DNA from: Actinomyces slackii
Lineage (GTDB): Bacteria > Actinomycetota > Actinomycetes > Actinomycetales > Actinomycetaceae
Length of the DNA stretch: 64,000 nucleotides
Direction: 5' to 3'
Assembly: GCF_900637295.1 (NCBI RefSeq)
Contig: NZ_LR134363.1
Location: 2,914,001 to 2,978,000 of the forward strand
Shown here: one piece after another, positions 9,303 to 18,573 of the stretch
Layout: every line of letters starts with the position of its first letter
Numbering within the stretch: position 1 is the first letter of the stretch
The notes under the pieces: generated by a model
Seen by the model: the letters and a program-made list of their open reading frames with translations, nothing else
Database searches by the model: none
What the model was told of the DNA's origin: nothing
Made by a program: the position numbers and the translations under genes

Positions 9303-10306
9303 AGGCGCTTGCCCTCCCGGATGAGCAGGATGATGAGGAGGATGCCGCCGATCAGCTCGATGACGACGGACAGGACGGTGGACCAGGCCAGTAGGTGGTG
9401 GAGGATGGCCTGGCCGCCCACCAGGGTGACCATGGCGCACAGGGCGGCCATGGGCAGGATGACGGCGTGCTGGTAGCTCCCCGATAGCCGGTAGGCCAGG
9501 TGCGCCACGAGCAGGCCGAAGAAGGTGATGGGCCCGACCATGGCGGTGGACACCGAGACGAGCACGGAGATGGCCACCATGGCACGCAGCATCTCGCGGT
9601 CGTAATCCACGCCCAGGGACACCGCCAGCGGACGGCCCAGGAGCATGACATCCAGGGTGCGCCGCCGCCACCACAGGGCTCCCGAGACCAGGGCGACGAT
9701 CCCTCCGCCGGCCCACAGCAGCTCCTCGCTGACCCCATTGAAGGAGGCGAAGAGCCGGTCCTGCAGGATGAGGAACTCGTTGGGGTCCATGATGCGCTGG
9801 AGGAAGACGGTGATGGAGCGCAGCAGGGTGCCCAGGATGATGCCTGACAGGACCAGGACATGGACCTCGCGCCCGCCGCGCAGCAGCGGGCCGATGAGCA
9901 GCAGGGAGGCACCCACCATGATCACCGTCATCGCCGCGAACTGGGTCAGGCTGGAGACAGTGGCCAGGACCTCGCCCCCGAGCATCATGATGACCAGGGT
10001 CTGGATGAGCGCGTAGAGCGCGTCGAGCCCCATGATGGAGGGAGTCAGGATGCGGTTGGCGGTGATGGTCTGGAAGACCACGGTGGAGATGGCGATAGCC
10101 CAGCCCACGATGAGCAGGGCGAGCAGCGTGGGCAGGCGGATCTCCAGGATCGCGATGAGACTGCGCGCCTCATAGCCCAGGAGGAAGGCTGCGCAGGCCG
10201 CAACCAGCAGGACGGCGATGAGCAGGCGCACCCCCGGGTGCATCCGCGCGGTGGTTGGAGCGGCGGTCGGCGCCGCGCCGCGGGTCAGAGCCTCCGGTGG
10301 TCTCAT
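9299..10306 (-). CDS. FecCD-family siderophore permease, second subunit
   Basis: 335 residues with about nine hydrophobic helices, typical of BtuC/FecCD permeases. It carries LGRPLAVSLGVDYD, the cytoplasmic coupling loop, and GPITFFGLLVAHLAYRL, the family signature region. It overlaps both neighbours by 4 bases, so translation of the operon is tightly coupled. Forms the heterodimeric membrane channel with the product of 10303-11349. Confidence 0.93.
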   Translation of the reverse strand: MRPPEALTRGAAPTAAPTTARMHPGVRLLIAVLLVAACAAFLLGYEARSLIAILEIRLPTLLALLIVGWAIAISTVVFQTITANRILTPSIMGLDALYALIQTLVIMMLGGEVLATVSSLTQFAAMTVIMVGASLLLIGPLLRGGREVHVLVLSGIILGTLLRSITVFLQRIMDPNEFLILQDRLFASFNGVSEELLWAGGGIVALVSGALWWRRRTLDVMLLGRPLAVSLGVDYDREMLRAMVAISVLVSVSTAMVGPITFFGLLVAHLAYRLSGSYQHAVILPMAALCAMVTLVGGQAILHHLLAWSTVLSVVIELIGGILLIILLIREGKRL

Positions 10307-11349
10307 CGGGTCCTCCGCAGCAGCAGGATGAGGAAGAGCAGGGAGCCGACGATGCCCATGATGACTCCCGCGGAGATCTCGTAGGGGCGGATGAGCAGGC
10401 GCCCGACGACATCGCAGGCCAGCACCATGGCAGCGCCGCCCACCGCCACCCAGGGCAGGGAGCGGCGCAGGTTGTCGCCCACGATGAGGGAGACGATATT
10501 GGGCACCACCAGCCCCAGGAAGGGAAGGGCGCCCACGACCACGACGGTCACCGCACTGGTGATCGCCACAATGGCCAGCCCCAGGGCCATGGTGCGGTCA
10601 TAGGCCAGTCCCAGACCGACGGCGTGGTCGCGGCCCAGCCCCGCCAGGGTCAGGCGATCGGCGGCGAGCCAGGTGATCAGCGCCACCAGGCCCACGCCCC
10701 ACAGCAGCTCGTAGCGGCCCGCCACGATGGTGGACAGGTCCCCGCTGGTCCACGCGCCCAAGGACTGCATGAGGTCCATGCGCCAGGCAACGAAGGTGGT
10801 GGCGGCCTCCACGACGCCGGCCATCATGATTCCCACCAGGGGGACGACGACGTCGTCGGGCCGGTGAGTTGGCAGGCGCCGCAGGAGCCACAGGAAGAAG
10901 GCCGACCCCGCCATGGCGGCAACCGCCCCGAAGGCCATCTTGGTGCCCACGGCGGCTCCTGGGGTGAGGATGGTGGCCGCCAGCAGGCCGGCGGCGGCGA
11001 ACTGGACGGTGCCGGTGGTCGAGGGCGCCACGAAGCGGTTGCGCACCAGCAGCTGCATGAGGGCCCCGGCCATGGCCAGGGCGGCGCCGGAAAGCGCCGC
11101 CGCGGCGGTGCGGGGGATGCGCGAGACGATGAGCACGCGCGCATCGCGCCCCTGCGCCCCACCCTCCAGCAGGCCCCCCACGGTGATGTCGGCGCTGCCC
11201 ACGCACACCGATACCAGGGCCAGGAGGATCAGGGTGAGGAGCGTGGCGGCCAGGATCGGTCGGTGGCGGCGGGCCGGCTCCGGGCCCGCGGAGCTGAGTG
11301 CCCGCGGGCCCGGAGCCTTGGCGGTGGTGGCCGTCAAGGGGGATATCAT
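10303..11349 (-). CDS. FecCD-family siderophore permease, first subunit
   Basis: 348 residues. A short cytoplasmic N-terminus is followed by about nine membrane helices. The coupling-loop region GLGRDHAVGLGLAYDR and the signature PFLGLVVPNIVSLIVGDN are present. It overlaps the binding-protein gene and the second permease by 4 bases each. Paralogous but not identical to the neighbouring permease, as usual for heterodimeric siderophore importers (FepDG, YclNO). Confidence 0.93.
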   Translation of the reverse strand: MISPLTATTAKAPGPRALSSAGPEPARRHRPILAATLLTLILLALVSVCVGSADITVGGLLEGGAQGRDARVLIVSRIPRTAAAALSGAALAMAGALMQLLVRNRFVAPSTTGTVQFAAAGLLAATILTPGAAVGTKMAFGAVAAMAGSAFFLWLLRRLPTHRPDDVVVPLVGIMMAGVVEAATTFVAWRMDLMQSLGAWTSGDLSTIVAGRYELLWGVGLVALITWLAADRLTLAGLGRDHAVGLGLAYDRTMALGLAIVAITSAVTVVVVGALPFLGLVVPNIVSLIVGDNLRRSLPWVAVGGAAMVLACDVVGRLLIRPYEISAGVIMGIVGSLLFLILLLRRTR

Positions 11350-12380
11350 GCCTTGATGGCGGTCTTGATCTCGTCGACCATGATCGGGGCGTTGTTGAGC
11401 CCCGCGCCCACGATGTACCAGCTCTGACCATCCAGGTAGACGACCTGGTTCTTGGTCCAGGCGGTGGTGGAGGTGACGAGCTCGGTGTTGAGAACCTCCT
11501 TGGCGGCCTGTCCGCTCTCCCCGATGGCGGCGTCACGATCGACGACGAAGAGCCAGTCGGGGTTGGCCTGGTTGACGGCCTCCAAGGAGACGGAGTCGCC
11601 GTGGGTGGCGGCCTTGACGTCCTCAATGGCGGGAGCCACGCCCAGGTCATCGTGGATGAGGCCGAAGCGCGAGCCGGGACCGTACGCAGAGATCTTGCCT
11701 CCCGAGGTCATGAGGATCAGGCCCTTTCCAATGCCCGAGGCCTTGGCCTTGACCTGCTCGGCCTTGGTCTTGTAGGCGTCCACAACCTCGGTGGCCTTGG
11801 CGGTGACGCCGAATACCGACCCCAGTAGATCGGCGGCCCCGGTCAGGCGCTCGGTGAAGGCGGTCTCGCGTCCTCCGGGCATGAGGATAGTGGTGAACTT
11901 CTCGGCCATGGCCTCGTAGGAATCCTCCGCGCGGCCGCCCACGATGACCAGGTCGGGCTCGAGGCTCGCCACCTTCTCGATGTCGGGCTCATGGAAGCTG
12001 CCGACGACCTCGGCCGAGCCGTAGGAGTCCCCCAGCTTCATGGGCAGGCTGTCTCCGCCCGAGACGATGCCGACGACGCGGTCGGCCAGCCCCAGGGCCA
12101 CCAGGCTGTCCATCGTGGTGATGTCGAGCACGACAACCTTCTTGGGCTCAGCCTCAATGGTGACCTCACCCTTGCCGTCGGTAACGGTCAGCGGGTAGGT
12201 GACCGCCTCGGCGGAGGCGCTCGAGGCTGCGCCCGGGGCAGAGGAGCCCGAGGTCTCACCGGAGGGGGCGGTGCTGGCGCCGGAGGAGGCCGAGGCGCCG
12301 GATTCACCCGAGGAGCAAGCGGCGAGGGTGGCGGCAGCGCCGACTGCGGCGAGTGACAGGAAGTATCGACGAGTGCTCAT
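11346..12380 (-). CDS. Siderophore-binding lipoprotein (class III substrate-binding protein)
   Basis: 344 residues from the ATG at 12380; an upstream open frame lacks a signal peptide. The N-terminus is a lipoprotein signal, MSTRRYF...LAAC, with Cys at about residue 22, followed by a Ser/Gly/Ala-rich linker and then the two-lobed PBP fold (VVVLDITTMDSLVALGL, EPDLVIVGGR). YclQ/FeuA/CeuE-like, which usually bind catecholate or related siderophores; the ligand is not determinable here. First gene of the import operon, with an iron box 45-63 bases upstream. Confidence 0.92.
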   Translation of the reverse strand: MSTRRYFLSLAAVGAAATLAACSSGESGASASSGASTAPSGETSGSSAPGAASSASAEAVTYPLTVTDGKGEVTIEAEPKKVVVLDITTMDSLVALGLADRVVGIVSGGDSLPMKLGDSYGSAEVVGSFHEPDIEKVASLEPDLVIVGGRAEDSYEAMAEKFTTILMPGGRETAFTERLTGAADLLGSVFGVTAKATEVVDAYKTKAEQVKAKASGIGKGLILMTSGGKISAYGPGSRFGLIHDDLGVAPAIEDVKAATHGDSVSLEAVNQANPDWLFVVDRDAAIGESGQAAKEVLNTELVTSTTAWTKNQVVYLDGQSWYIVGAGLNNAPIMVDEIKTAIKA

Positions 12381-12424
12381 GGTGCTCCTAGGGATTTGAT
12401 TTTCATCATGCAGTGCTTGTCTAG

Positions 12425-12443
12425 CAAGGTTAGCCTTACATAT
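12425..12443 (-). promoter_or_regulatory. DtxR/IdeR-like iron box
   Basis: The 19 bases match the published DtxR/IdeR consensus (TTAGGTTAGCCTAACCTAA) at 14 of 19 positions, including an unbroken AGGTTAGCCT core. It lies 45-63 bases before the ATG of the siderophore-binding lipoprotein, where binding of iron-loaded repressor would block transcription. Predicts repression of the whole importer in iron-replete cells. Confidence 0.72.
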
Positions 12444-12559
12444 CCAGCAAGGATCGGCCAAGTCCTCCGTGACTGTGTCATCTCCCCCACCGATTTCCCT
12501 GGTGAACTCGAGTGCCGGTTTCACCCCGGAGGTCCGGCACTGGTAGAGTCCCGGCTCGG

Positions 12560-12635
12560 GCCCCGGTAGCTCAGTGGATAGAGCGTCTGCCTCCGGAGCA
12601 GAAGGTCGCAGGTTCGAATCCTGTCCGGGGCGCCA
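12560..12635 (+). tRNA. tRNA-Arg (anticodon CCG)
   Basis: 76 bases with a complete cloverleaf: acceptor GCCCCGG/CCGGGGC, D-arm, anticodon stem TCTGC/GCAGA enclosing loop CTCCGGA, T-arm containing TTCGAAT, discriminator G and an encoded CCA. The anticodon CCG reads CGG arginine codons. It lies divergent to the iron operon. Confidence 0.97.
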
Positions 12636-12638
12636 GTC

Positions 12639-12669
12639 ATGGAGCCCCCGCCATCGGCGGGGGCTCCAT
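12639..12669 (+). terminator. Terminator of tRNA-Arg
   Basis: A perfect 14-bp stem (ATGGAGCCCCCGCC and its complement) with an ATC loop, 3 bases past the tRNA and followed by a T-rich CTTTCCT. It may also serve the convergent phosphodiesterase gene. Confidence 0.82.
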
Positions 12670-12707
12670 CTTTCCTGCGGGCGATGCGGGCAGCGCGGCG
12701 GCCGCGG

Positions 12708-13502
12708 CTATGGCCGGCAGGGCCGGCCGGCGGCCACGGCAGTCTCGGGGCGGGGCGGGCCGGATAGCTCCTTGGTGGCCAGGGTGGGGACATCGGTCAT
12801 GATGGCATCCACGTTGAGCGCGGCCATGCGGTGCATCTCCTCGGGGGTGTTGACATCCCAGACATGCACCTCCAGCCCCTCGGTGTGCGCGGCCGCCACG
12901 AAGCGCCTGGTGACCACCGGCACCCCGCGGTAGGCGGGGGGAACCTGGACGGCGTCGACCCTGCCGCGAGTCCAGCCCCACCGGGTGTGCGGGAGGGGAA
13001 CGGCCGCCTCGCTGAGGAGCATGAGCCCCATGACATCGGCGACGCCCAGCGCGGTCGTGGCCCTGGGCTCCTGGCGGCGCAGCATGGCCAGGCGGCGGGC
13101 GGAGAAGGAGACGAACCGCGTGCGCCCCAGGGCATCGGCGTCGCGCACGGCCTGGAGCGCGGGCTGGACGACCTCGGACTCCTTGAGGTCCACGTTGAAG
13201 CACAGCTCCGGGTGATGGGCCAGCGCATCGGACAGGCGCACGAATCCGCGGCGATCCCCGGCGTCCAGATCAGCGAGCTCGGCCCACATGACCTCCTGGA
13301 TGCGGCGGGGGTCCCCCGCCGCGCGCAGCAGGTCCTCGTCATGGGCCAGGACCACGACGCCGTCGGCGGTGGCGCGCAGATCGGTCTCCATCCACTCCAG
13401 GCCCAGCCTGGCGACATGCTCAACAGCGGTCCAGGTGTTCTCCGGAACCTCACGTGCTCCACCGCGGTGCGGGATGACGGCGGGGCGGCCTCTACGTGCC
13501 AC
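12708..13502 (-). CDS. Glycerophosphodiester phosphodiesterase family protein
   Basis: 264 residues, GTG start at 13502. TIM-barrel GDPD with HRGG near the N-terminus, PEN, METD and the catalytic HDE all intact. It hydrolyses glycerophosphodiesters to glycerol-3-phosphate and an alcohol. No signal peptide is seen, so it is probably cytoplasmic, and not one of the secreted GlpQ forms. It follows the M23 peptidase gene by 13 bases and is likely co-transcribed with it. Confidence 0.9.
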   Translation of the reverse strand: MARRGRPAVIPHRGGAREVPENTWTAVEHVARLGLEWMETDLRATADGVVVLAHDEDLLRAAGDPRRIQEVMWAELADLDAGDRRGFVRLSDALAHHPELCFNVDLKESEVVQPALQAVRDADALGRTRFVSFSARRLAMLRRQEPRATTALGVADVMGLMLLSEAAVPLPHTRWGWTRGRVDAVQVPPAYRGVPVVTRRFVAAAHTEGLEVHVWDVNTPEEMHRMAALNVDAIMTDVPTLATKELSGPPRPETAVAAGRPCRP

Positions 13503-13515
13503 GGTTACCTGCCTC

Positions 13516-15462
13516 TCAGGAGCAGTCGGTGGTCAGTTCGACAGCCTTGTGGGACTGGAGCCAGCCCCAGGGCTCGACGGTGGACTCATCCGCGGTGTCA
13601 TCGGCCGTGCGGATCTCGAAGTGGAGGTGCGGGCCCGAGGAGCGGCCGGTGTTGCCCACACCGGCGATGTGCTGGCCGGCGGTGACGGTGTCCCCCGCCT
13701 TGACGTGGATGCCGTCCTCGTACATGTGGAGGTAGCTGGAGTACCAGGTCTGGCCGTCGATCTCGTGCTTGATGGTGATGGTCCCGGTGCCGTCCACCAT
13801 GCCCGCCGTGGTCACGGTCCCGCCGGCCACCGCGTAGATGGCGGTGCCCACGGGAGCGGAGAAGTCCTGGCCGGCGTGGAGCTTGAGGATCCCCAGCGTG
13901 GGGTGGATGCGGTAGCCGTACTCCGAGGAGATGGTGTAGGTGTCCGGGAGCATCGGGTAGAAGAGCTCGGGCGCCGAGGCGAAGGCGGCGGTGTCGCCGG
14001 AGGCCCCGGTCTCCGAGGAGCAGGTCTTGGCGGCGTTCTGGTAGGCCTCGCGGATGCGGGCGCGGGTCGCAGCGTCCGGCACGTTGGACAGCGCGTCCTC
14101 GCCCTCGTCATCCCAGTCCGCATCCGATCCCAGGACCGCCGCGGCCACGGAGGAGGAGCGGGTCGTGGCCCGCGGCTGCGCCTGGGACTCGGAGTCCTGG
14201 GAGGCTAACGCGGCGTTGGTCAGGTACCCGCTGACCGGGGCGATCACCGTCGCCACCGCCAGGACCGTGAGAACCGCGGTGCGCCCCAGCACGCCGACCC
14301 CCCTGCGCCCGGCCGACGGCCTGGCAGGCGAGGGCCCGCGTGAGGCTGACCGGGAACGACGATTGGCGGCCTCCCTGGCAGCGCGGCGCTTGCGGGTGAG
14401 TTCGGGGACCTGGACCGTGTCGGCGCGGCGGAACTCCTCCAACTCGCGGGAGAAGCGGATCTCGCGCGGCTCCGAGCCCTTCTCCGGCCAGGAGTACTCA
14501 GGGTCCTCGTCCTGCGAGGCGGTCGGCTGGGCCTCGGTGCGCTCCGCGACCGCGGCGGGCTCGGCGTGGGCGTCATCCTGCGGTGCGTCCTGCCGGGCGG
14601 AGGCGCGCAGAGAGGGTCGAGGAGTCGGTGAGGCGTCGGGGGCGCCCAGGGGCCAGCCTCCCGCGACCTGGGTCCACGGGTCTTGCGCGCCGGCAGGGGC
14701 GGGCGTGGCGGGCACAGCGGGCACGGCCGCCGGCGTCGCCGATAACGCGGCTGATGAGTCATCGACCGCCTGCGGGGCCGCCTGCGGAATCTGGGGCTCG
14801 GCCGCCTGGGAAGTCTGGGGCTCGGCCGCCTGCGGGGCCCGAGGAGCGGTTGTCTGAGTCGTCTGAGGGGCCTGGAGCGAGGCCTGCCGCCGGGTCTGGG
14901 AACGAGCCTGAGAAGCAGCAGCCCCCTCGGGGGTCTGCCCGGGACGCTGCTGGGCCTTGGCGGCCTCCATGCGACGACGGGCCATGCGCGTCATGGGAGC
15001 CGGGGACGCTGCGGCCTGGCCCTGCGACATCGGCTGCGCCACCGTGTGCGCCTCTGCTGCCTGGACGGAGGTGGCCCGGAGCGGGGCACCGTGAGAGGAG
15101 GGGGCTAAGGCGGAAGAAGAAGGGGCGGGACGGCCAGCAGCACTGGCAGCACTGGTCCCGGGGTCCTGGAGCCGGTGGCTCGGGGAGGCCTGCGCGAGCC
15201 TGAGGCCGGCGGCGGCAACCGAGTCGGAGGCCGCCTCGGGAGCGGCAGTGCTGGAAGTGGCCCTGGAAGCGGGCGCCGACGGGGCGGGGATCGACGTCGC
15301 CCCGGGGACTGTGGCACGTGACGACGCGGACTCCGGCGCCGGACCGGCCGATGAGGCACCGGCCTGCCCGTGCGCGAGGGCCCGAGCAGCCTCCGCGGCG
15401 CGCTCAGCCTCACGACGCTGGCGCCGGCTCATGGGCTGTGTGGTCACGCTGTGGGCCTCCAT
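13516..15462 (-). CDS. Membrane-anchored M23 metallopeptidase with long disordered N-terminus
   Basis: 648 residues. About 1-385 are low complexity, rich in Ala, Pro, Gln, Ser and Thr, with several TSQAAEPQ-like repeats and basic patches; this part is predicted cytoplasmic. One membrane helix follows (about 390-415, VLTVLAVATVIAPVSGYL). After a linker the LytM/M23 domain (about 515-648) has LHAGQD (zinc His and Asp) and HLHFE, so it should be catalytically active, cutting peptidoglycan cross-bridges or activating amidases. The unusual feature is the very long cytoplasmic extension. Start chosen at the first ATG; MSRRQ at residue 11 is an alternative. Confidence 0.9.
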   Translation of the reverse strand: MEAHSVTTQPMSRRQRREAERAAEAARALAHGQAGASSAGPAPESASSRATVPGATSIPAPSAPASRATSSTAAPEAASDSVAAAGLRLAQASPSHRLQDPGTSAASAAGRPAPSSSALAPSSHGAPLRATSVQAAEAHTVAQPMSQGQAAASPAPMTRMARRRMEAAKAQQRPGQTPEGAAASQARSQTRRQASLQAPQTTQTTAPRAPQAAEPQTSQAAEPQIPQAAPQAVDDSSAALSATPAAVPAVPATPAPAGAQDPWTQVAGGWPLGAPDASPTPRPSLRASARQDAPQDDAHAEPAAVAERTEAQPTASQDEDPEYSWPEKGSEPREIRFSRELEEFRRADTVQVPELTRKRRAAREAANRRSRSASRGPSPARPSAGRRGVGVLGRTAVLTVLAVATVIAPVSGYLTNAALASQDSESQAQPRATTRSSSVAAAVLGSDADWDDEGEDALSNVPDAATRARIREAYQNAAKTCSSETGASGDTAAFASAPELFYPMLPDTYTISSEYGYRIHPTLGILKLHAGQDFSAPVGTAIYAVAGGTVTTAGMVDGTGTITIKHEIDGQTWYSSYLHMYEDGIHVKAGDTVTAGQHIAGVGNTGRSSGPHLHFEIRTADDTADESTVEPWGWLQSHKAVELTTDCS

Positions 15463-15719
15463 ATGGCTGTTAAGTCCTTCGCCCGGGAGGGCGATTCGTC
15501 GATTGCCGCACTACACGATACGTCGGCGTCGGCTCCTTGTCTGCCGGAACCATAGCGGGGCCGGAGCACTGTGAACAGGACAAGGATCACACGCGATCGG
15601 ACCCCCGATGCTGGCCGCCAGCGCGGCGCGCTCGCACGGAGCGCGGGCCGCTGGTCGCACTGCGCGCCGGAGGGGCCGCCCGCGCGGCGATCCCCCTTAA
15701 ATCACGGTGCTCCCAGTGC

Positions 15720-16826
15720 TCAGCCGCGACGCTGGTGCTCCTCGCGCTGCATGGCATCGTGAACCTCGCCGACCAACTCTTCGAGGATGTCCTCCAAGAA
15801 GAGCACGCCCACGAGTCGTCCCTCGTGATCCTCGACTCGTCCCAGATGGGCTCCGGTGCGCTGCATGGCGGCCAGGGCGTCCTCCACCTCATCGTCGCGG
15901 GAGACCTGGACCAGGGCCCGGGCCCGCCAGGCGGGAACGGGCAGGACGCGTTCCTGGCCCTCGGCGTACAGGACGTCCTTGAGGTGCAGGTAGCCGGTGA
16001 TGGCAGGGGCCTGATCGGCAGCGGCGGTTGAGCCGGTTGAGCCGTCCTGCTGCGGTCCCGGGTCGGCCACCAGGGGGAAGCGGGAGTAGCCGGTGGAGGC
16101 CACGGCCCGCTCCACGTCCTCGGGCGTGCAGTCCTGGGGCAGCGTCACCAGCTCGCCCAGGGGCACCATCACGCTGCCGGCAGTCTCCTCGGAGAACTCC
16201 AGGGCGCCGCTGAGCAGGCCCGTGGAGTCCTCCAGGACCCCCTCGGCGGTGGAGCGCTCGACGATGGAGGCCACCTCCTGGGCGTTGAAGGTCGCCGAGA
16301 CCTCCTCCTTGGTCTCGATGCCCACCAGATGCAGAACGCCGTTGGCGAAGCCGTTGAGCCCGTTGATGACCGGGCCCATGATCCGCGAGATGCGCACCAG
16401 GGGCGGGGCCAGCCACAGCACGGCCCGCTCAGGGGAGGCGATGGAGATGTTCTTGGGCACCATCTCGCCGGCCACCACGTGGAGGTAGACCACGATCACC
16501 AGGGCGATGACCACGGCGATGGCATGCGAGGCCGCCTCCCCCAGGCCGACGGCATGCACCCAGGGCTCCAGCGCGTGGGCGATGGCGGGCTCGGCCACCA
16601 CCCCCAGGCCCGTAGAGCACAGGGTGACCCCCAGCTGGGCGGTGGCCAGCATGCGCGAGACGTTCTGCAGGGCCCACAGGGAGGTCGCCGCCCGCGCGTC
16701 ACCGGCCTGCGCCAGGGGCTCGAGCTGGCTGCGCCGCGCGGAGGTCACGGCGAACTCCGCCCCCACGAAGAAGGCGTTGCCGGCCAGCAGCGCCACGGTG
16801 ATGATCAAGGCCAGGGGCGTGCTCAT
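15720..16826 (-). CDS. CNNM/CorC-family membrane protein (DUF21 + CBS pair)
   Basis: 368 residues: a DUF21/CNNM membrane domain with about four helices (1-185), then two CBS motifs (about 210-355). The C-terminal CorC_HlyC domain present in most family members is absent; the protein ends just after the second CBS. Homologues are implicated in magnesium/cobalt efflux or haemolysin-like activity. Overlaps the upstream paralogue by 4 bases. Confidence 0.87.
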   Translation of the reverse strand: MSTPLALIITVALLAGNAFFVGAEFAVTSARRSQLEPLAQAGDARAATSLWALQNVSRMLATAQLGVTLCSTGLGVVAEPAIAHALEPWVHAVGLGEAASHAIAVVIALVIVVYLHVVAGEMVPKNISIASPERAVLWLAPPLVRISRIMGPVINGLNGFANGVLHLVGIETKEEVSATFNAQEVASIVERSTAEGVLEDSTGLLSGALEFSEETAGSVMVPLGELVTLPQDCTPEDVERAVASTGYSRFPLVADPGPQQDGSTGSTAAADQAPAITGYLHLKDVLYAEGQERVLPVPAWRARALVQVSRDDEVEDALAAMQRTGAHLGRVEDHEGRLVGVLFLEDILEELVGEVHDAMQREEHQRRG

Positions 16827-18163
16827 GACTCCGCCCCCTGCTGCGCACCGTGCGCATCGGACTCGCCCTCCAGGGGGCGCACGAGCAGGCGGGTGACGCG
16901 ACGCGACTCCATGGCGTCCACGCTCAGCACCGCGCGATCCAGGGCGATGGTGTCGCCCACCTGCGGGATGCGTCCCAGCTGGCTCATGACCAGGCCCGCC
17001 AGGGTCTCATAGGGCCCCCCATCGGGCACCTGGATGCCGGTGCGGCTGGCCAGCTCGTCGGGGCGCATCCAGCCGGGCACGGACCAGCGTCCCGAGGGGT
17101 CCAGATGGGCGCCGGAGCGGCGGCGGTCGTGCTCGTCGGCGACGTCGCCCACGACCTCCTCAACCGCGTCCTCCAGGGTCACCACTCCAGCGGTCCCCCC
17201 GTACTCGTCGACGACGACGGCCATCTGCGATCCCTGGGCGCGCAGCTCGACCAGGAGATCGGCCAGGGGCATGGTCTCGGGCACGCGCGGGGCCGGCGTC
17301 ATGAGGGAGGCCGATGCCACCGGCACCTCGCCGCGGCGCTCGTAGGGCACGGCGATGGCCCGGCGCAGGTGGACGATGCCCTGGACGTCGTCGGCATCGC
17401 GGCCGATGATCGGGAAGCGGGAGTGGCCGGTGGCGCGCGCCAGGGCCACCACGTCCTGCGCGCTGGCCTCGGCCTCCAGGGCGTGCAGGCGGCCGCGGTC
17501 GGTCATGACATCCACGGCGGTGAGCTCACCCACCCCGATGCTGCGGGTCAGCAGGGTGGCGGTGGAGACATCCAGGGTCCCCTCCTCAGCGCTGTAACGC
17601 ACCAGGGCGGCCAGCTCGGAGGCCGAGCGAGTGCCGCTGAGCTCCTCGGCCGGCTCAATGCCCATACGCCGCAGGATGCGGTTGGCCGTGTTGTTGAGCA
17701 CCACGATGAGGGGCTTGAGCAGGGTGGTGAAGCCCATCATGAACGGTGAGACCAGGCCGGCGGCGCGCATGGGGTCGGCCAGGGTGGCGTTCTTGGGGAT
17801 GAGCTCGCCCAGCACCATGGAGAAGGCGTTGACCACCACCAGGGCGATGACCACGGCCGCCCCCGTGGCCACGGACTGGGCCATCCAGCGGCTCATGAGG
17901 TCGCCCAGGAGGCTGGCCAGGGCGGCCTGCATCGTGTAGCCCAGCAGGATGGTGGTCAGGGTGATGCCCACCTGGGCGCTGGACAGGAGGGTGGACAGGC
18001 GGGACAGGGCTCTGCGCACGGTGACGGCGCGCTTGTCCCCGGCGGCGGCGCGAGTCTCCACCGTGGAGGGGTCGAGGGCCACCAGGGAGAACTCCCCGGC
18101 GACGAATAGCCCGGTCCCGATGGTCAGCACCACGCCGACCAGGATCATGAGCCAGTCCATCAT
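16823..18163 (-). CDS. CNNM/CorC-family membrane protein (DUF21 + CBS + CorC_HlyC)
   Basis: 446 residues: DUF21 membrane domain (about 1-195), CBS pair (about 210-340, with [16 protein letters not shown] typical of the second CBS) and a C-terminal CorC_HlyC domain (about 355-440). Complete member of the family; probably forms a heteromeric partner with the shorter paralogue downstream. Divergent from kgd. Confidence 0.88.
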   Translation of the reverse strand: MMDWLMILVGVVLTIGTGLFVAGEFSLVALDPSTVETRAAAGDKRAVTVRRALSRLSTLLSSAQVGITLTTILLGYTMQAALASLLGDLMSRWMAQSVATGAAVVIALVVVNAFSMVLGELIPKNATLADPMRAAGLVSPFMMGFTTLLKPLIVVLNNTANRILRRMGIEPAEELSGTRSASELAALVRYSAEEGTLDVSTATLLTRSIGVGELTAVDVMTDRGRLHALEAEASAQDVVALARATGHSRFPIIGRDADDVQGIVHLRRAIAVPYERRGEVPVASASLMTPAPRVPETMPLADLLVELRAQGSQMAVVVDEYGGTAGVVTLEDAVEEVVGDVADEHDRRRSGAHLDPSGRWSVPGWMRPDELASRTGIQVPDGGPYETLAGLVMSQLGRIPQVGDTIALDRAVLSVDAMESRRVTRLLVRPLEGESDAHGAQQGAES

Positions 18164-18573
18164 GGGCGCTCATCCGGGCTGTGGGCGGGGATCCTGGATG
18201 GATGGGCCGCGCGAGCCCGCCGGGGGCTCGGGCAAGCGGGCTCATGGACGGTATGGGCGGGGTGGGGGCGGTCCTCCACGCAGGAGGCGCGGTGCGGGCG
18301 GGCGCAGCGTCTGCGGGCCCGGCGGAAAGCCGATCGCATAATTCCCGCACGCTACCACCGCCGCGGCTCGCCCGGAGGCCGACAGCCCCGGCGGACCGGT
18401 CCCGCCGCCCCGTTCCTGCTGTTGGAGAAGGTGTGCGACAAAGGTCCCGTGTTGACAGGACATTCTTCCCTCCAACCCGTAACATGACCCCGGACACAGC
18501 GCGCCGGTGCGAGACGTCCCAGGACCCTCCCGGGCGGCCACCAGCGCCATACACCGACTCAGGGAGATGCGTC
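18164..18573. other. Divergent promoter region between the CNNM gene and kgd
   Basis: No convincing gene. It carries the promoters for both directions. A TTGACA at 18452 is visible, but the only TAACAT-like element sits 22 bases away, which is too far for a standard sigma-A promoter, so I do not call one. Confidence 0.5.

Noticed and set aside
18452-18486. A TTGACA/TAACAT promoter upstream of kgd
   Set aside because: The spacer is 22 bases, outside the usual 16-19.
18181-18573. An N-terminal extension of Kgd by 131 codons
   Set aside because: The extension is low-complexity, lacks a ribosome site, and the family's FGxNEW helix starts right after the GTG at 18574.
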